Shown piece by piece: positions 19,517 to 28,288 of a DNA stretch of 64,000 nt; the first letter of the stretch is position 1; every line of letters begins with the position of its first letter. The DNA lies in assembly GCA_019359545.1 (NCBI GenBank), contig JAHHHB010000004.1, positions 118,952-182,951 of the forward strand, given 5' to 3'. The notes beneath the pieces were generated by a model. The model saw only the letters and a list, made by a program, of their open reading frames with translations. It was not told where the DNA came from and did not search any database. Both the position numbers and the translations under genes were made by a program. The DNA is from Desmonostoc geniculatum HA4340-LM1. GTDB lineage: Bacteria > Cyanobacteriota > Cyanobacteriia > Cyanobacteriales > Nostocaceae.

Positions 19517-21661
19517 ATGGAGAATCATTCTTCTCAACCATCAAGTTACGACCAGAACAGGAACTCTGTACCACCATTTCTTCAGCCTCAACCTTTGCCG
19601 TGGTCTGAAGAGGAAGGAAATGATTCGAGTTTCCCACAATTTCTGAGTGTTGTACGTCGACGAGCGCTACTTATTGCAGGAATAAGTATTACTCTAGGGA
19701 CAGTTGTGTTTGTCAGTTTGATCCTAAACCGGCAACTACCAGTGTATGAAGGCAATTTTCGCCTGTTAGTGGAACCTGTGAATGATGAGTCTAAAGTAGT
19801 CGATATCGTCAAAGACCCTAATGTAAACAAGTCTGGTCTAGATTACGAGAGTCAAATTGAGGTTCTCAAAAGCCCTGAATTGATGGGAGAGATTGTAAAG
19901 GGCTTGCAAGCTACTTATCCAGATATCAGCTATAGTTCGCTGATGAAAAATCTGACCATTTCTCGGTTTGTTGAAACCAAGATTATAGAAGTTCGTTATC
20001 GAAGTCACGATCCAAATCAAGTTAAAATTGTACTCGACCAAATTGCTAAGGATTATCTAAATTATAGTCGAGAAAGACGGCAAACCAAGTTACGCCAAGG
20101 GATTCAGTTCGTTGAAAGACAACTCCCATCTATCCAAAATCGAGTCGATCAGCTTCAGAAAGAACTGCAAACGTTTCGACAAAAGTACGACTTTGTTGAA
20201 CCAGAAGTCCAGTCCGAACAAGTTGTTAGTCAAATCACTAACTTGTCTAAGGAACGACAAGAGGTTGATGGGCAATTGGCAGAAGCTCGCGCTAATCTCT
20301 CTTTGCTACAGGAAAAAGATGGTAGGCTAGCAGCGCTCAAAGATGCTCCTTTGTATCAGCAGTTGTTGGCTCAGGTACAGGAAGTAAACGTTCAAATTGC
20401 TACAGAGTCAACTCGTTTACAAGATGATAACCCAACCATTCAAACATTGAAAGAGAAACGGCTCAGGTTGGTACCTTTGCTAAACAACGAAGCGCAACGC
20501 TTTGTGGGTACAAAAATTGCAGAACTAACAACTAAGCTTCAAACTCTAGAAGTGCAAAGCCGAGAGCTTGCTAAAGTAGAACGAAAAATTGAACTACAAC
20601 GCAAGCAATGGCCAATCTTGGCACGTCAATACACTGAACTACAGCGAAAATTACAGGTAGCAACCGAGAGCTTGAATCGTTTTCTATCTACTCGGGAAAA
20701 TCTCCAAATTGAGATATCTCAGACAGAACTTGGTTGGCAGTTACTTGAGGAACCAAGTAAGCCGCAATTCCCTATCTCTAATTCGAGCATCAAACGTTAT
20801 TTAATACCAGGATTGCTTGGGAGTATAGCTTTGGGAATTGGCATCGCCCTGCTGCTGGAAAAGCTCGATAAGACCTACCATAGCGCTCAGACACTCAAAG
20901 AGAAGGTGAAACTACCTTTGTTAGGAAATATTCCATTTGAAAAGCAAGTCGAAAGCACTCAAAACCACACACAAGAGCGAAAATTTACCATAGTAAAAAC
21001 ACTAAGTCCCATTTTGAAAGACATTCCTCACTTAGGCATATTACAGAATAAAAAACATAATAGCAACTATTCGGCAGAATTTTTAGAAGCTTTGCGGGTA
21101 CTGTATACAAACGTGCAATTGCTCAGCTGCGATCGCCATATTACTTCTATAGTTATTAGCTCAGCTATGCATGGTGATGGTAAGTCTACTATTGCCTTTC
21201 ATCTAGCTCAAGTGGCTACAGATATGGGGCAACGAGTACTACTTGTAGATGCTGATTTACGCCAGCCCAACATTCACACCTTATCAAATTTAAATAACTT
21301 ACGGGGATTAAGTAATTTAATCTCCACAAACCTACCAACAAGTGAGGTAATTCGACAGCTACCCTCGATGAATGAACTATCTGTAATCACCGCTGGACCA
21401 ATACCGCCCGATCCCACAAAGCTGCTCTCGTCTGAAAAGATGAAGCAATTAATGACAGATTTCCATAATACTTTTGACTTGGTGATTTATGACGCTCCCC
21501 CTTTATTGGGACTAGCTGATGCTAGCCTGCTGGCACGTTATGCTGATGGCATATTGCTAGTGGTAAGAATTGACAAAACAGACTCATCAATGATTAGTCG
21601 AGCTTTAGAACATCTAAAAATTTACCGGATGAATACCTTAGGTATGGTTAGTAACGGCTAG
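19517..21661 (+). CDS. Polysaccharide co-polymerase / tyrosine autokinase (Wzc/CpsD-like), short tail
   Basis: The 714-residue inner-membrane protein has a first membrane helix at residues about 52-72, a Wzz-type periplasmic region with coiled coils (residues 180-400), and a second helix near 427-446. The cytoplasmic BY-kinase domain follows: Walker A in MHGDGKSTIAFHLAQ (near 550), Walker A' in VLLVDADLRQPN (near 575) and Walker B in LVIYDAPPLLGLADA (near 655). It controls chain length and export of polysaccharide by cycling phosphorylation. The protein ends at LGMVSNG, just where related proteins continue, so the usual tyrosine-rich tail is missing. The region after the stop shows no continuation in any frame that I recognise. 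Confidence 0.9.
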   Translation: MENHSSQPSSYDQNRNSVPPFLQPQPLPWSEEEGNDSSFPQFLSVVRRRALLIAGISITLGTVVFVSLILNRQLPVYEGNFRLLVEPVNDESKVVDIVKDPNVNKSGLDYESQIEVLKSPELMGEIVKGLQATYPDISYSSLMKNLTISRFVETKIIEVRYRSHDPNQVKIVLDQIAKDYLNYSRERRQTKLRQGIQFVERQLPSIQNRVDQLQKELQTFRQKYDFVEPEVQSEQVVSQITNLSKERQEVDGQLAEARANLSLLQEKDGRLAALKDAPLYQQLLAQVQEVNVQIATESTRLQDDNPTIQTLKEKRLRLVPLLNNEAQRFVGTKIAELTTKLQTLEVQSRELAKVERKIELQRKQWPILARQYTELQRKLQVATESLNRFLSTRENLQIEISQTELGWQLLEEPSKPQFPISNSSIKRYLIPGLLGSIALGIGIALLLEKLDKTYHSAQTLKEKVKLPLLGNIPFEKQVESTQNHTQERKFTIVKTLSPILKDIPHLGILQNKKHNSNYSAEFLEALRVLYTNVQLLSCDRHITSIVISSAMHGDGKSTIAFHLAQVATDMGQRVLLVDADLRQPNIHTLSNLNNLRGLSNLISTNLPTSEVIRQLPSMNELSVITAGPIPPDPTKLLSSEKMKQLMTDFHNTFDLVIYDAPPLLGLADASLLARYADGILLVVRIDKTDSSMISRALEHLKIYRMNTLGMVSNG

Positions 21662-21726
21662 AAAAGCAACATAAATAAACACAGATTGTTGCTCATCTGT
21701 GTTGCTCAAAGTTTAAGTTTCAGCTT

Positions 21727-22068
21727 TTAATTTTCATCGCGCCCATGAACTTGAGCAGGTGGACTAGTTGCCTCGACGGCAGTGAATGATTCTAGAATTT
21801 TATATGTGTGGGTGGCTCCTTTTGGTACTACCCAAGAACTGCCAGACTCTAATAAAATCGTTTGCCCTTCAATATGTAATTCTGCACGGCCATTAATTAC
21901 ATAACCAACAGTTTCATATTCCCGTGCTGCTGATTCTTTAGGTTCATTCGGTTGCTCATTTTCCCACAGACGCATGGAAATGCTTTTACCACATGCTAAA
22001 TATTTTTGACCAAGTTGGCCTTTAGGAGAATAAGCAGAGTCTATCTTTGTAACGGTTTTATCAGGCAT
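21727..22068 (-). CDS. Small single-domain cupin protein
   Basis: The 113-residue protein is almost entirely one cupin barrel: YETVGYVINGRAELHIEGQT, then SGSSWVVPKGATHTYKILE. The first cupin motif lacks the usual HxH pair (YETVGYVING), while the second keeps one histidine (GATHTY), so metal binding may be weak or absent. A good ribosome-binding site (AAGGGAGAA) precedes ATG 22068. It is the first of several small minus-strand genes of stress type. A sensor or small-molecule-binding role is more likely than catalysis. Confidence 0.75.
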   Translation of the reverse strand: MPDKTVTKIDSAYSPKGQLGQKYLACGKSISMRLWENEQPNEPKESAAREYETVGYVINGRAELHIEGQTILLESGSSWVVPKGATHTYKILESFTAVEATSPPAQVHGRDEN

Positions 22069-22236
22069 ATTTTCTCCCTTGATAATGTATAGTGTTTCTA
22101 TTTTATTTTTGAATTTATGAAGTAGGTAATAGGCAATAGAAAATTGCCTATTACCTTAGCTGTAGATCGTTTTTTGACACAATCAAATTAGATTCCTATA
22201 TGAGTCAAAAAATTACAATCAAGATTTGCTACAATT

Positions 22237-22635
22237 CTAGTCTTTGTCTCTGATTGGTGTGTTAGGAGGATATTGGTAATAACCCTCTGTATCTCTCTGT
22301 AATCTACTAGTTTTATCTGCGGCTCTGTTTTTTGTAGAATCAAAAAACTCTTTTGTCGCCCCAGGAGTTTTTTCATCCAAGTTAAGCTTTTCACGGACAT
22401 TATCAACAGTGTCTTTTAATTTGTTCTGGGCGTTTCTGATTTGGGTATCGTTTCTAATTTCACCTTGGTAGTCTGGTGTACCTTTATAATAAGTTCCCTC
22501 AGGAGTTATAACATCAGCTTGTGCCACATTACCGTAGCTAAAACCTTGACCTACCAAAAACATAAATCCTAGCAGAAAAACCACAATAATCTGGTCTATA
22601 CGAATATTTCGTAGCCAAGAAATTAGTCTATTCAT
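22237..22635 (-). CDS. One-pass membrane or exported protein of unknown function
   Basis: I start it at ATG 22635 because GAGGA lies 6 nt upstream, which gives 132 residues; the frame is open 13 codons further. The N-terminus has a hydrophobic helix (QIIVVFLLGFMFLVGQGFSY) ending with AQAD, so it is either a membrane anchor or an uncleaved or cleaved signal. The rest is charged and helical (NKLKDTVDNVREKLNLDEKT), reminiscent of small stress or low-temperature-induced proteins. I recognise no family with certainty. It lies between a cupin and a DJ-1-like gene on the same strand. Confidence 0.6.
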   Translation of the reverse strand: MNRLISWLRNIRIDQIIVVFLLGFMFLVGQGFSYGNVAQADVITPEGTYYKGTPDYQGEIRNDTQIRNAQNKLKDTVDNVREKLNLDEKTPGATKEFFDSTKNRAADKTSRLQRDTEGYYQYPPNTPIRDKD

Positions 22636-22851
22636 AAAAGTCCTCAATTGCATTATGTTGGGTGTAAAATTCAAAACATTGAATGATTATTCGCCATTCA
22701 ATCTTTAAGAACAACTTTGATAAAGTTGTCTTTCTTTTGTTCAAGCGGCAGAGCCGTTGTGTCTGGATTTCTAGGTAAAACCTAAAAACGAGATTTTAAG
22801 AAAGTCTGTTTTCACTAGAGAAGCACAACTGTGCTTCCCTACAATAGTTAT

Positions 22852-23949
22852 TTACATCGATACAGCAGCCCCTGTAGTCGGCTTGGGAGGCTGAATTTGA
22901 GCGACTATCCGCAGCCGATACAACTCGACTAATCGCTGTTCGTATTTCAATAAATCGTGGTAAATTTCTTTGAAAATAGCAGTTGCTAGTGGGTCAGTGT
23001 ACATTGCACACAAATTGCCAATATCGCCAATCCCTGCTTGCACATCTCCCAACGCGGAACGTAATTGATATATGTCATCACTTCCTGTTAAGGCACTTTT
23101 CACCTTGGCATATTGATTAGCGATATTTGCTCCTAAAGAGGGTTTTTCACCTAATCCGTGAAGATATGTTTCCAGCTTTTCAATATGGCGTTGTTTGTTG
23201 CTAATCATCTCTTGAAAAAGTGACTTTATTTCGGCATCAGACTCTTTTTCTGTATATTTTTCTAAAGCTTCCAGCGAATAACGTTCACCAGCAAGAGCAG
23301 TATTTAAACCTCTGCCAATTTCGCCTTTTGTTGAGCCACCCCAAGCATCAGCTAGTTTCCACCATTGGGCAGTTGTATCTTTTTCATTTGGCAATGCAGC
23401 GTCTTTACCACCATAACCCAAGCGACTTAAAATCGCTGTGGTGAAAATTGCCAAGTCTCCAGGTTCACGAGATGTAATTAAATTTCCATCTACTATTAAG
23501 GGTTCATCTGAATATTTTGCACCTGCATTAGTGATGTCTTTGCTAATAGCACTAAAGCCAGTAACTTGTTTACCTTCAAGCAAGTCGCCTTCAATCAACA
23601 CTTGTGGCCCGTGGCAAACCGCAGCGACCAATTTTCCTTGTTGCATAGCTTCTTTTACGAAGCGTACTGTGTTGGGGTTGCGTCGCATTTTATCAGGAGC
23701 CATGCCACCAGGTATAATTACTGCATCGAATTCAGCTGCGATCGCTTCTGTTGTAGTACCATCAGCTTGTACACTGAGTTTACCGCGTTTACCCTTATAT
23801 TTTTCGTTCATCCGGGAACCAAGGACTACTACCTCCATTCCTCCTTGTTTTAGTCCATTATAAGGAACTGTAAATTCTACATCCTCTACTCCTTGTTCAA
23901 TGAGGATAGCAACTTTTTTCTTACTGGAATGATTGTTATTGTGAGCCAT
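22852..23949 (-). CDS. DJ-1/PfpI-family protein fused to a DUF2383 ferritin-like domain
   Basis: In this 365-residue fusion, residues 10-185 are a DJ-1/PfpI amidotransferase-like domain with the nucleophile elbow AAVCHGPQVL (Cys112, His113) and the preceding PGGMAPDKMRR. Residues about 205-350 are a four-helix bundle of the DUF2383 type (AGERYSLEALEKYTEKESDA, later LLKYEQRLVELYRLR). DJ-1/PfpI proteins act as glyoxalases, deglycases or chaperones under stress; DUF2383 proteins resemble ferritins, and metal binding here is unproven. It lies 108 bp downstream of the DUF2267 gene. The fusion suggests that both domains act in one stress response. Confidence 0.85.
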   Translation of the reverse strand: MAHNNNHSSKKKVAILIEQGVEDVEFTVPYNGLKQGGMEVVVLGSRMNEKYKGKRGKLSVQADGTTTEAIAAEFDAVIIPGGMAPDKMRRNPNTVRFVKEAMQQGKLVAAVCHGPQVLIEGDLLEGKQVTGFSAISKDITNAGAKYSDEPLIVDGNLITSREPGDLAIFTTAILSRLGYGGKDAALPNEKDTTAQWWKLADAWGGSTKGEIGRGLNTALAGERYSLEALEKYTEKESDAEIKSLFQEMISNKQRHIEKLETYLHGLGEKPSLGANIANQYAKVKSALTGSDDIYQLRSALGDVQAGIGDIGNLCAMYTDPLATAIFKEIYHDLLKYEQRLVELYRLRIVAQIQPPKPTTGAAVSM

Positions 23950-24057
23950 AGTATGGTATTACCTGTTTATTTCTACTATTTAATTAGCTAGAATCTTCAT
24001 CGATGAGAACAATTAAACATCGACGATTTATCCCTTATATAAGGTTTAAATTGTTCA

Positions 24058-24459
24058 CTATGCAGGTACTTCACCCGTTGATGAAGTAGCAAACAATTCT
24101 TCATAATCGTGAGATAAATGCGCGTGAAAAGTAGCAAATATTTCTGGCTTGATAACGTTTTGCAACACAGCAAATACAGCCCGGACATGAATTGCAGTAA
24201 TAGTTGGTTCTATATTTTCTTTTTGACTCGCACGAGCAATAAATTCTTGCAAGTTGAAAGAACGTCCACTATCTCCTTCTCGTCCTCGTAGACAATCGCC
24301 TAGTTGTTGAGGCAAGTTTGCAGCTAATTCTTGTGCTTCATCACCTGCTATCCGTTCTTTAAGAGTTTCTAAAGTCGCACGGGTAGCACGTTCTGCTTCT
24401 TCCCGAGAATCTGATTGAGCGAGGCTTTGTACATGTGTAATGAACTCGTCGTATTCCAC
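24058..24459 (-). CDS. DUF2267 domain protein
   Basis: The 133-residue, mostly helical protein matches the DUF2267 pattern: MEYDEFITHVQSLAQSDSRE, then ATLETLKERIAGDEAQELAA and LPQQLGDCLRG. The family has no proven biochemical function, but such genes often occur among bacterial stress-response genes. It is upstream of the DJ-1-DUF2383 gene on the same strand. A ribosome-binding site (GGAGGTAG, reading the minus strand) precedes ATG 24459. Confidence 0.85.
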   Translation of the reverse strand: MEYDEFITHVQSLAQSDSREEAERATRATLETLKERIAGDEAQELAANLPQQLGDCLRGREGDSGRSFNLQEFIARASQKENIEPTITAIHVRAVFAVLQNVIKPEIFATFHAHLSHDYEELFATSSTGEVPA

Positions 24460-24583
24460 TTTCTACCTCCGCTGTCCAAAATTATTGAGTGTCTTTCTTA
24501 TTGTTTAGCATTCAAGTAGTTAACAACATAAATAAAGTTTTTAAGTTAAAAATTTAAGTGCTAGTTTTTGGTTAATAAAAAAA

Positions 24584-24642
24584 GTTATGAGTGAGAAGTT
24601 GACTATCGAATAATTTCGTTTTCATAACTCCTCACTCATAAC
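24584..24642. other. Hairpin, 12-bp stem, in the gap upstream of the DUF2267 gene
   Basis: GTTATGAGTGAG (24584-24595) pairs with CTCACTCATAAC (24631-24642). The rest of the 346-bp gap (24460-24806) is AT-rich with no gene seen. The unit resembles the dispersed short palindromic repeats found elsewhere in this window. Confidence 0.45.
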
Positions 24643-24806
24643 TAACAACTTCAACTACAAGTTGCTTGACCATGAATTTATGTTTACAATCTTACGTCGC
24701 GATCGCCAGTTTAACTTCACTCTAAAGTATTAAGTCAAATTTACAACCCCCTCAAAACTGTAAAACTTGAGGGGGATATTTTAATTAGTTAGTGGTATTG
24801 GCGTAA

Positions 24807-25277
24807 GCTCTGGTCAACTCCCGAAACAACATCAGCACAGCATCTAGCAATCCTCAGTTTGCGGAAGTTTACTGGACAAAATATACAAAACTCCGACGTG
24901 AAGCCTTTGCTAAAGTACTTGAGCGTGCCAAGTCTAGAGGAGAAATCAACGATAATGCCGACGTAGACCTAATTATCGACCTTGTGAGTGGGTCACTGTA
25001 TTATGCACTGATTTTCAAACCCACAACCGAGCCGGTAGAAGCGTATATGCGCCGCACGATAGATATTCTCGTAAAGGGAATAGGGCATGGGGCATGGGGC
25101 ATGGGGCATGGGGATGAGGGAGATGAGGGAGCAGGGGAGATGGGGAGCAGTAAGTTTTTCCCCTCTGCCCCTCTGCCTCTTGTGCCCAATGCCCAATGCC
25201 GAATGCCCACTCCCCATTTCCAAACTTGTTGCCAAAATAACTTTTCACCAATCCTCGTAAATGAGATGATGTATTAA
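24807..25277 (+). pseudogene. TetR-family regulator remnant (C-terminal ligand-binding part only)
   Basis: The frame opens after a TAA at 24804. It reads NNISTASSNPQFAEVYWTKY, REAFAKVLERAKSRGEIN, then LIIDLVSGSLYYALIFKPT and EAYMRRTIDILVKG, the characteristic C-terminal half of TetR/AcrR regulators. The N-terminal helix-turn-helix is absent, and sequence before 24804 does not supply it in any frame I checked. After about 25079 the frame runs into a tandem repeat (GHGAWGMGHG), which replaces the natural end. The gene is therefore broken at both ends. The only candidate start is a GTG at 24984, well inside the domain. Confidence 0.8.
25079..25210. repeat. Composite G-rich/C-rich tandem repeat (GGGGCAT and GATGAGG units)
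   Basis: Three to four GGGGCAT units are followed by GATGAGGGA units. A roughly complementary C-rich half follows (CCCCTCTGC, GCCCAATGCC), so the element can fold back on itself. A related element lies inside mutS2 at 58261-58362. It abuts and terminates the TetR remnant, so it may have entered when the gene decayed. Confidence 0.75.
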
Positions 25278-25300
25278 TTAGAGAAAAAGGTGAACAATTG

Positions 25301-25654
25301 TTATTTTTCTCCCTCCGCTTCTGGTTGCAAAATGGCATTACAGTATTGGATGAGGGTTGTCAAGCGATCGCTAATCGTTTGCAGTCTCGTTTGTGCAGTC
25401 GATGCCTGCCGCGCTCCCTGGAAAAACATCACATCTATTTCCAACAAGCGCAGTTGCTTACTCATCTCGGTTTGATAAGACTGCACTCGCCAGTTTTCAT
25501 CAGCCAAAGGCACAATTTCTTCCCCAAACAGTTGCTGCAACGAGGCTACACGCCGCCGCAGTTCGGGTGCAACAATTTGGTTAGTTGTGGCGTCGGAGCG
25601 TAACTGCTCTAGCAAGGTTACGAATGCCTGATATTTCTCACAGTTTGAAGACAT
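25301..25654 (-). CDS. patD: Probable heterocyst frequency control protein PatD
   Basis: The 117-residue, helical, soluble protein has blocks I associate with PatD: KYQAFVTLLEQLRSDATTNQ, RVQSYQTEMSKQLRLLEIDV and SDRLTTLIQYCNAIL. PatD in Anabaena sp. PCC 7120 is an NtcA-regulated protein that tunes the fraction of cells becoming heterocysts. Here the upstream region has GTA and TAC half-sites 10 nt apart (25686-25701) rather than the canonical 8, so direct NtcA control is not shown. The name rests on recalled similarity; what is certain is a small conserved cyanobacterial-type helical protein. Confidence 0.55.
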   Translation of the reverse strand: MSSNCEKYQAFVTLLEQLRSDATTNQIVAPELRRRVASLQQLFGEEIVPLADENWRVQSYQTEMSKQLRLLEIDVMFFQGARQASTAQTRLQTISDRLTTLIQYCNAILQPEAEGEK

Positions 25655-25732
25655 CGGGTGCTAGTTAAGATAGTATTAATGTCAAGTAATTTTTCTTCTA
25701 CAATAAACTTTCTTAACCGCTTATCACTACTA

Positions 25733-25760
25733 AAAGCCTCAAATCGTGATTTGAGGCTTT
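25733..25760. terminator. Strong hairpin, terminator-like, 13-bp perfect stem
   Basis: AAAGCCTCAAATC (25733-25745) and GATTTGAGGCTTT (25748-25760) form a stem with a 2-nt central gap, followed by GTTT on the plus strand. It lies between the patD-like gene (minus) and the RelA/SpoT gene (plus), where both are transcribed away from it. It would therefore have to stop read-through into their promoters, or it is a dispersed repeat. Confidence 0.55.
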
Positions 25761-25976
25761 GTTTGCAATCAATCGATTTTCAAGTTTATGATCCTTGAAA
25801 TTACCACTGGATGACTACCAGACGCTCCTGCGTCGCTAACGCTGCGCTATTGCCAATTGGAGAACCATCCTCACATTGTTTTTCCAGCCTTCTAGCGGCT
25901 ACAGCATTTTCTAACGGTGATGCTGGCAGTTTTTCTATCTCTTACTTATCTACCGATCCCCTTAAGAGCCAATTGT

Positions 25977-28250
25977 ATGAGCAGTATAGCTATTAATTCA
26001 TCAGTTGATCTTGCCATTCCGGAATGGTTAAAAAAATGTTTGAAGGAGTCATCGACAAGTAGCGGCGAAGCTGAAGATGACCGAAGGCATAGTGATGGAG
26101 TTTTGATTGGTCGAGCATTTGAATTTGCTTACCAACTGCATCAAGGTCAATACCGCAAATCGGGAGAGCCATACATTGCTCATCCCATTGCTGTAGCCGG
26201 ATTGCTGCGGGACTTGGGAGGTAGTCCTGCTATGATAGCAGCTGGGTTTCTTCATGATGTAGTTGAAGATACAGAAGTTACTATTGAAGAAATCGAAGAA
26301 CGCTTCGGCCCAGAAGTGCGCCAATTGGTGGAAGGTGTCACCAAGCTTTCTAAAATCAATTTCACTAGCAAAAAGGAAAGCCAAGCGGAAAATTTCCGGC
26401 GGATGTTTTTGGCGATGGCGCAAGATATTCGAGTGATTGTGGTGAAGTTGGCAGACCGTTTGCATAATATGCGAACCTTACAATACATGTCTGAAGCCAG
26501 CCGCCGCCGCAGTGCCCAGGAAACGCGAGATATCTTTGCACCTTTAGCCAATCGCTTGGGGATCTGGCGAATTAAATGGGAATTGGAGGATTTGGCTTTT
26601 AAATATTTGGAGCCAGAAGCTTTCCGGGAAATTCAGGAGCATGTTTCCGAAAAACGGACGGCGCGAGAAGAGAAATTGGCCAAAGCTACAGAAATTCTGC
26701 GGGAGCGTTTGCAGCAAGCTGGAATTCACTGCCAAGATATCAGCGGCCGCCCCAAGCATCTTTATAGTATTTACCAAAAAATGCATCGGCAGCAAAAGGA
26801 ATTTCACGAAATTTACGATTTGGCAGCCCTGCGGATTATTGTCCAAACCAATGAAGAATGCTATCGGGCGTTGGCGGTAGTTCATGATGCTTTTCGCCCA
26901 ATTCCTGGGAGATTTAAAGATTATATTGGACTGCCAAAACCGAATCGTTACCAGTCGTTGCATACTGGAGTGATTGGCTTGACTGGTCGTCCTTTGGAGG
27001 TACAAATTCGGACGATAGAAATGCATCATATCGCCGAATATGGGATTGCCGCTCATTGGAAGTATAAAGAGACAGGAGGTTCTAGCATTAGCCATTTGAC
27101 AGGGGCAGATGAAAAGTTTACTTGGCTGCGGCAACTGCTGGAATGGCAAACAGATCTCAAGGATGCCCAAGAATATCTTGATAGTGTCAAAGACAATCTA
27201 TTTGAAGATGATGTCTATGTCTTCACCCCTAAGGGGGATGTTGTACCTTTAAGCCCTGGATCTACAAGTATAGATTTTGCTTATCGCATTCATACAGAAG
27301 TGGGGAACCACTGTTCAGGGGCGCGGGTGAATGGACGAATGGTACCTCTGTCAACAAGGCTGCAAAATGGCGATATTGTAGAGATTCTCACCCAAAAGAA
27401 CTGTCATCCGAGTTTGGATTGGTTGAATTTTGTCAGGACTTCAGCAGCGAAGTACCGGATTAAACAATGGTACAAGCGATCGCGCCGGGAAGAAAATGTC
27501 ACCCGTGGAAGAGAATTGTTAGAAAAGGAACTTGGTAAAACAGGTTTTGATAGTCTGCTAAAGTCAGATGCAATGCAGATTGTCGGCGAAAAGTGTAATT
27601 ACCACAGCGTGGAAGATTTACTTGCTGGTTTGGGTTACGGTGAAGTTACATTGAATTTAGTCCTCAATCGTTGGCGAGAAGTAGCGAAGGGACAACAGCC
27701 AGTTACAACCGCGCCGCCATTTCTTCCCAAAGAATCCACATCTACAGCCAAGGCTTTGCGAGATGCGCCTCCAAATACCTCCCGCTCCACAGATTCGCCG
27801 ATTGTTGGCGTAGAAGGTTTGGTGTATCATTTAGCTGGGTGTTGTACCCCGATTCCTGGCGAACCAATTATTGGCGTAGTGACGCGGGGTAGGGGGATTT
27901 CAATTCATCGCCAAGGCTGCCATAATCTGGAAAGTGTCGAGTATGAGCGCCTAGTACCAGTTAGGTGGAACCCAGCAACCGAAAATAGTGGTCGTCCACA
28001 CACGTACCCAGTGGATATTCAAATTGAAGCACTTGACCGCGTAGGAGTGTTAAAGGATATTTTATCAAGGTTGAGTGACCAGGGGATCAATGTGCGCCAT
28101 GCCCAGGTGAAAACTGCTATTGGTCAACCTGCATTGATGGATTTAGGAATAGATATACGCGATCGCTCTCAACTAGAGCAAGTATTTATCCAAATTAAGA
28201 AAATGAGCGACATTTTGAATATCCGCCGTGTTGGTCAAATTGACGAGTAG
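25977..28250 (+). CDS. Bifunctional (p)ppGpp synthetase/hydrolase (RelA/SpoT homologue)
   Basis: I prefer ATG 25977 (MSSIAINSSVDLAIPEWLKK, 757 residues); the frame is open 20 codons further upstream. The protein makes and degrades the alarmone (p)ppGpp. The HD hydrolase site is intact (HPIAVAGLLRD, GFLHDVVEDTEV, VKLADRLHNMRTL). The synthetase has GRPKHLYSIYQKM and EIYDLAALRIIV. A TGS domain (DVYVFTPKGDVVPLSPGSTS) and a C-terminal ACT domain (RVGVLKDILSRLSDQGINVR) follow, as in full-length Rsh proteins. The cysteine pair in LAGCCTPIPGEPIIG is the zinc-finger-like region. Its length is normal for cyanobacteria. A second alarmone-hydrolase-like gene lies at 38429-38974. Confidence 0.95.
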   Translation: MSSIAINSSVDLAIPEWLKKCLKESSTSSGEAEDDRRHSDGVLIGRAFEFAYQLHQGQYRKSGEPYIAHPIAVAGLLRDLGGSPAMIAAGFLHDVVEDTEVTIEEIEERFGPEVRQLVEGVTKLSKINFTSKKESQAENFRRMFLAMAQDIRVIVVKLADRLHNMRTLQYMSEASRRRSAQETRDIFAPLANRLGIWRIKWELEDLAFKYLEPEAFREIQEHVSEKRTAREEKLAKATEILRERLQQAGIHCQDISGRPKHLYSIYQKMHRQQKEFHEIYDLAALRIIVQTNEECYRALAVVHDAFRPIPGRFKDYIGLPKPNRYQSLHTGVIGLTGRPLEVQIRTIEMHHIAEYGIAAHWKYKETGGSSISHLTGADEKFTWLRQLLEWQTDLKDAQEYLDSVKDNLFEDDVYVFTPKGDVVPLSPGSTSIDFAYRIHTEVGNHCSGARVNGRMVPLSTRLQNGDIVEILTQKNCHPSLDWLNFVRTSAAKYRIKQWYKRSRREENVTRGRELLEKELGKTGFDSLLKSDAMQIVGEKCNYHSVEDLLAGLGYGEVTLNLVLNRWREVAKGQQPVTTAPPFLPKESTSTAKALRDAPPNTSRSTDSPIVGVEGLVYHLAGCCTPIPGEPIIGVVTRGRGISIHRQGCHNLESVEYERLVPVRWNPATENSGRPHTYPVDIQIEALDRVGVLKDILSRLSDQGINVRHAQVKTAIGQPALMDLGIDIRDRSQLEQVFIQIKKMSDILNIRRVGQIDE

Positions 28251-28262
28251 ATGCGCTAGTAG

Positions 28263-28288
28263 GGTGCGTTAACACGGCGTAACGCACC
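28263..28288. terminator. Hairpin just after the RelA/SpoT gene
   Basis: GGTGCGTTA (28263-28271) pairs with TAACGCACC (28280-28288) over an 8-nt loop, 13 bp past the stop codon. No strong T-run follows. It could be a Rho-independent-like terminator or a dispersed palindromic repeat. The remaining gap to 28609 is AT-rich with no gene. Confidence 0.5.

Noticed and set aside
25686..25701. Possible NtcA box upstream of the patD-like gene
   Set aside because: The half-sites GTA and TAC are 10 nt apart, not the canonical 8.
25813..25976. Upstream extension of the RelA/SpoT frame (start at 25917)
   Set aside because: Hydrophobic extra residues do not fit the family; ATG 25977 gives the usual N-terminus.
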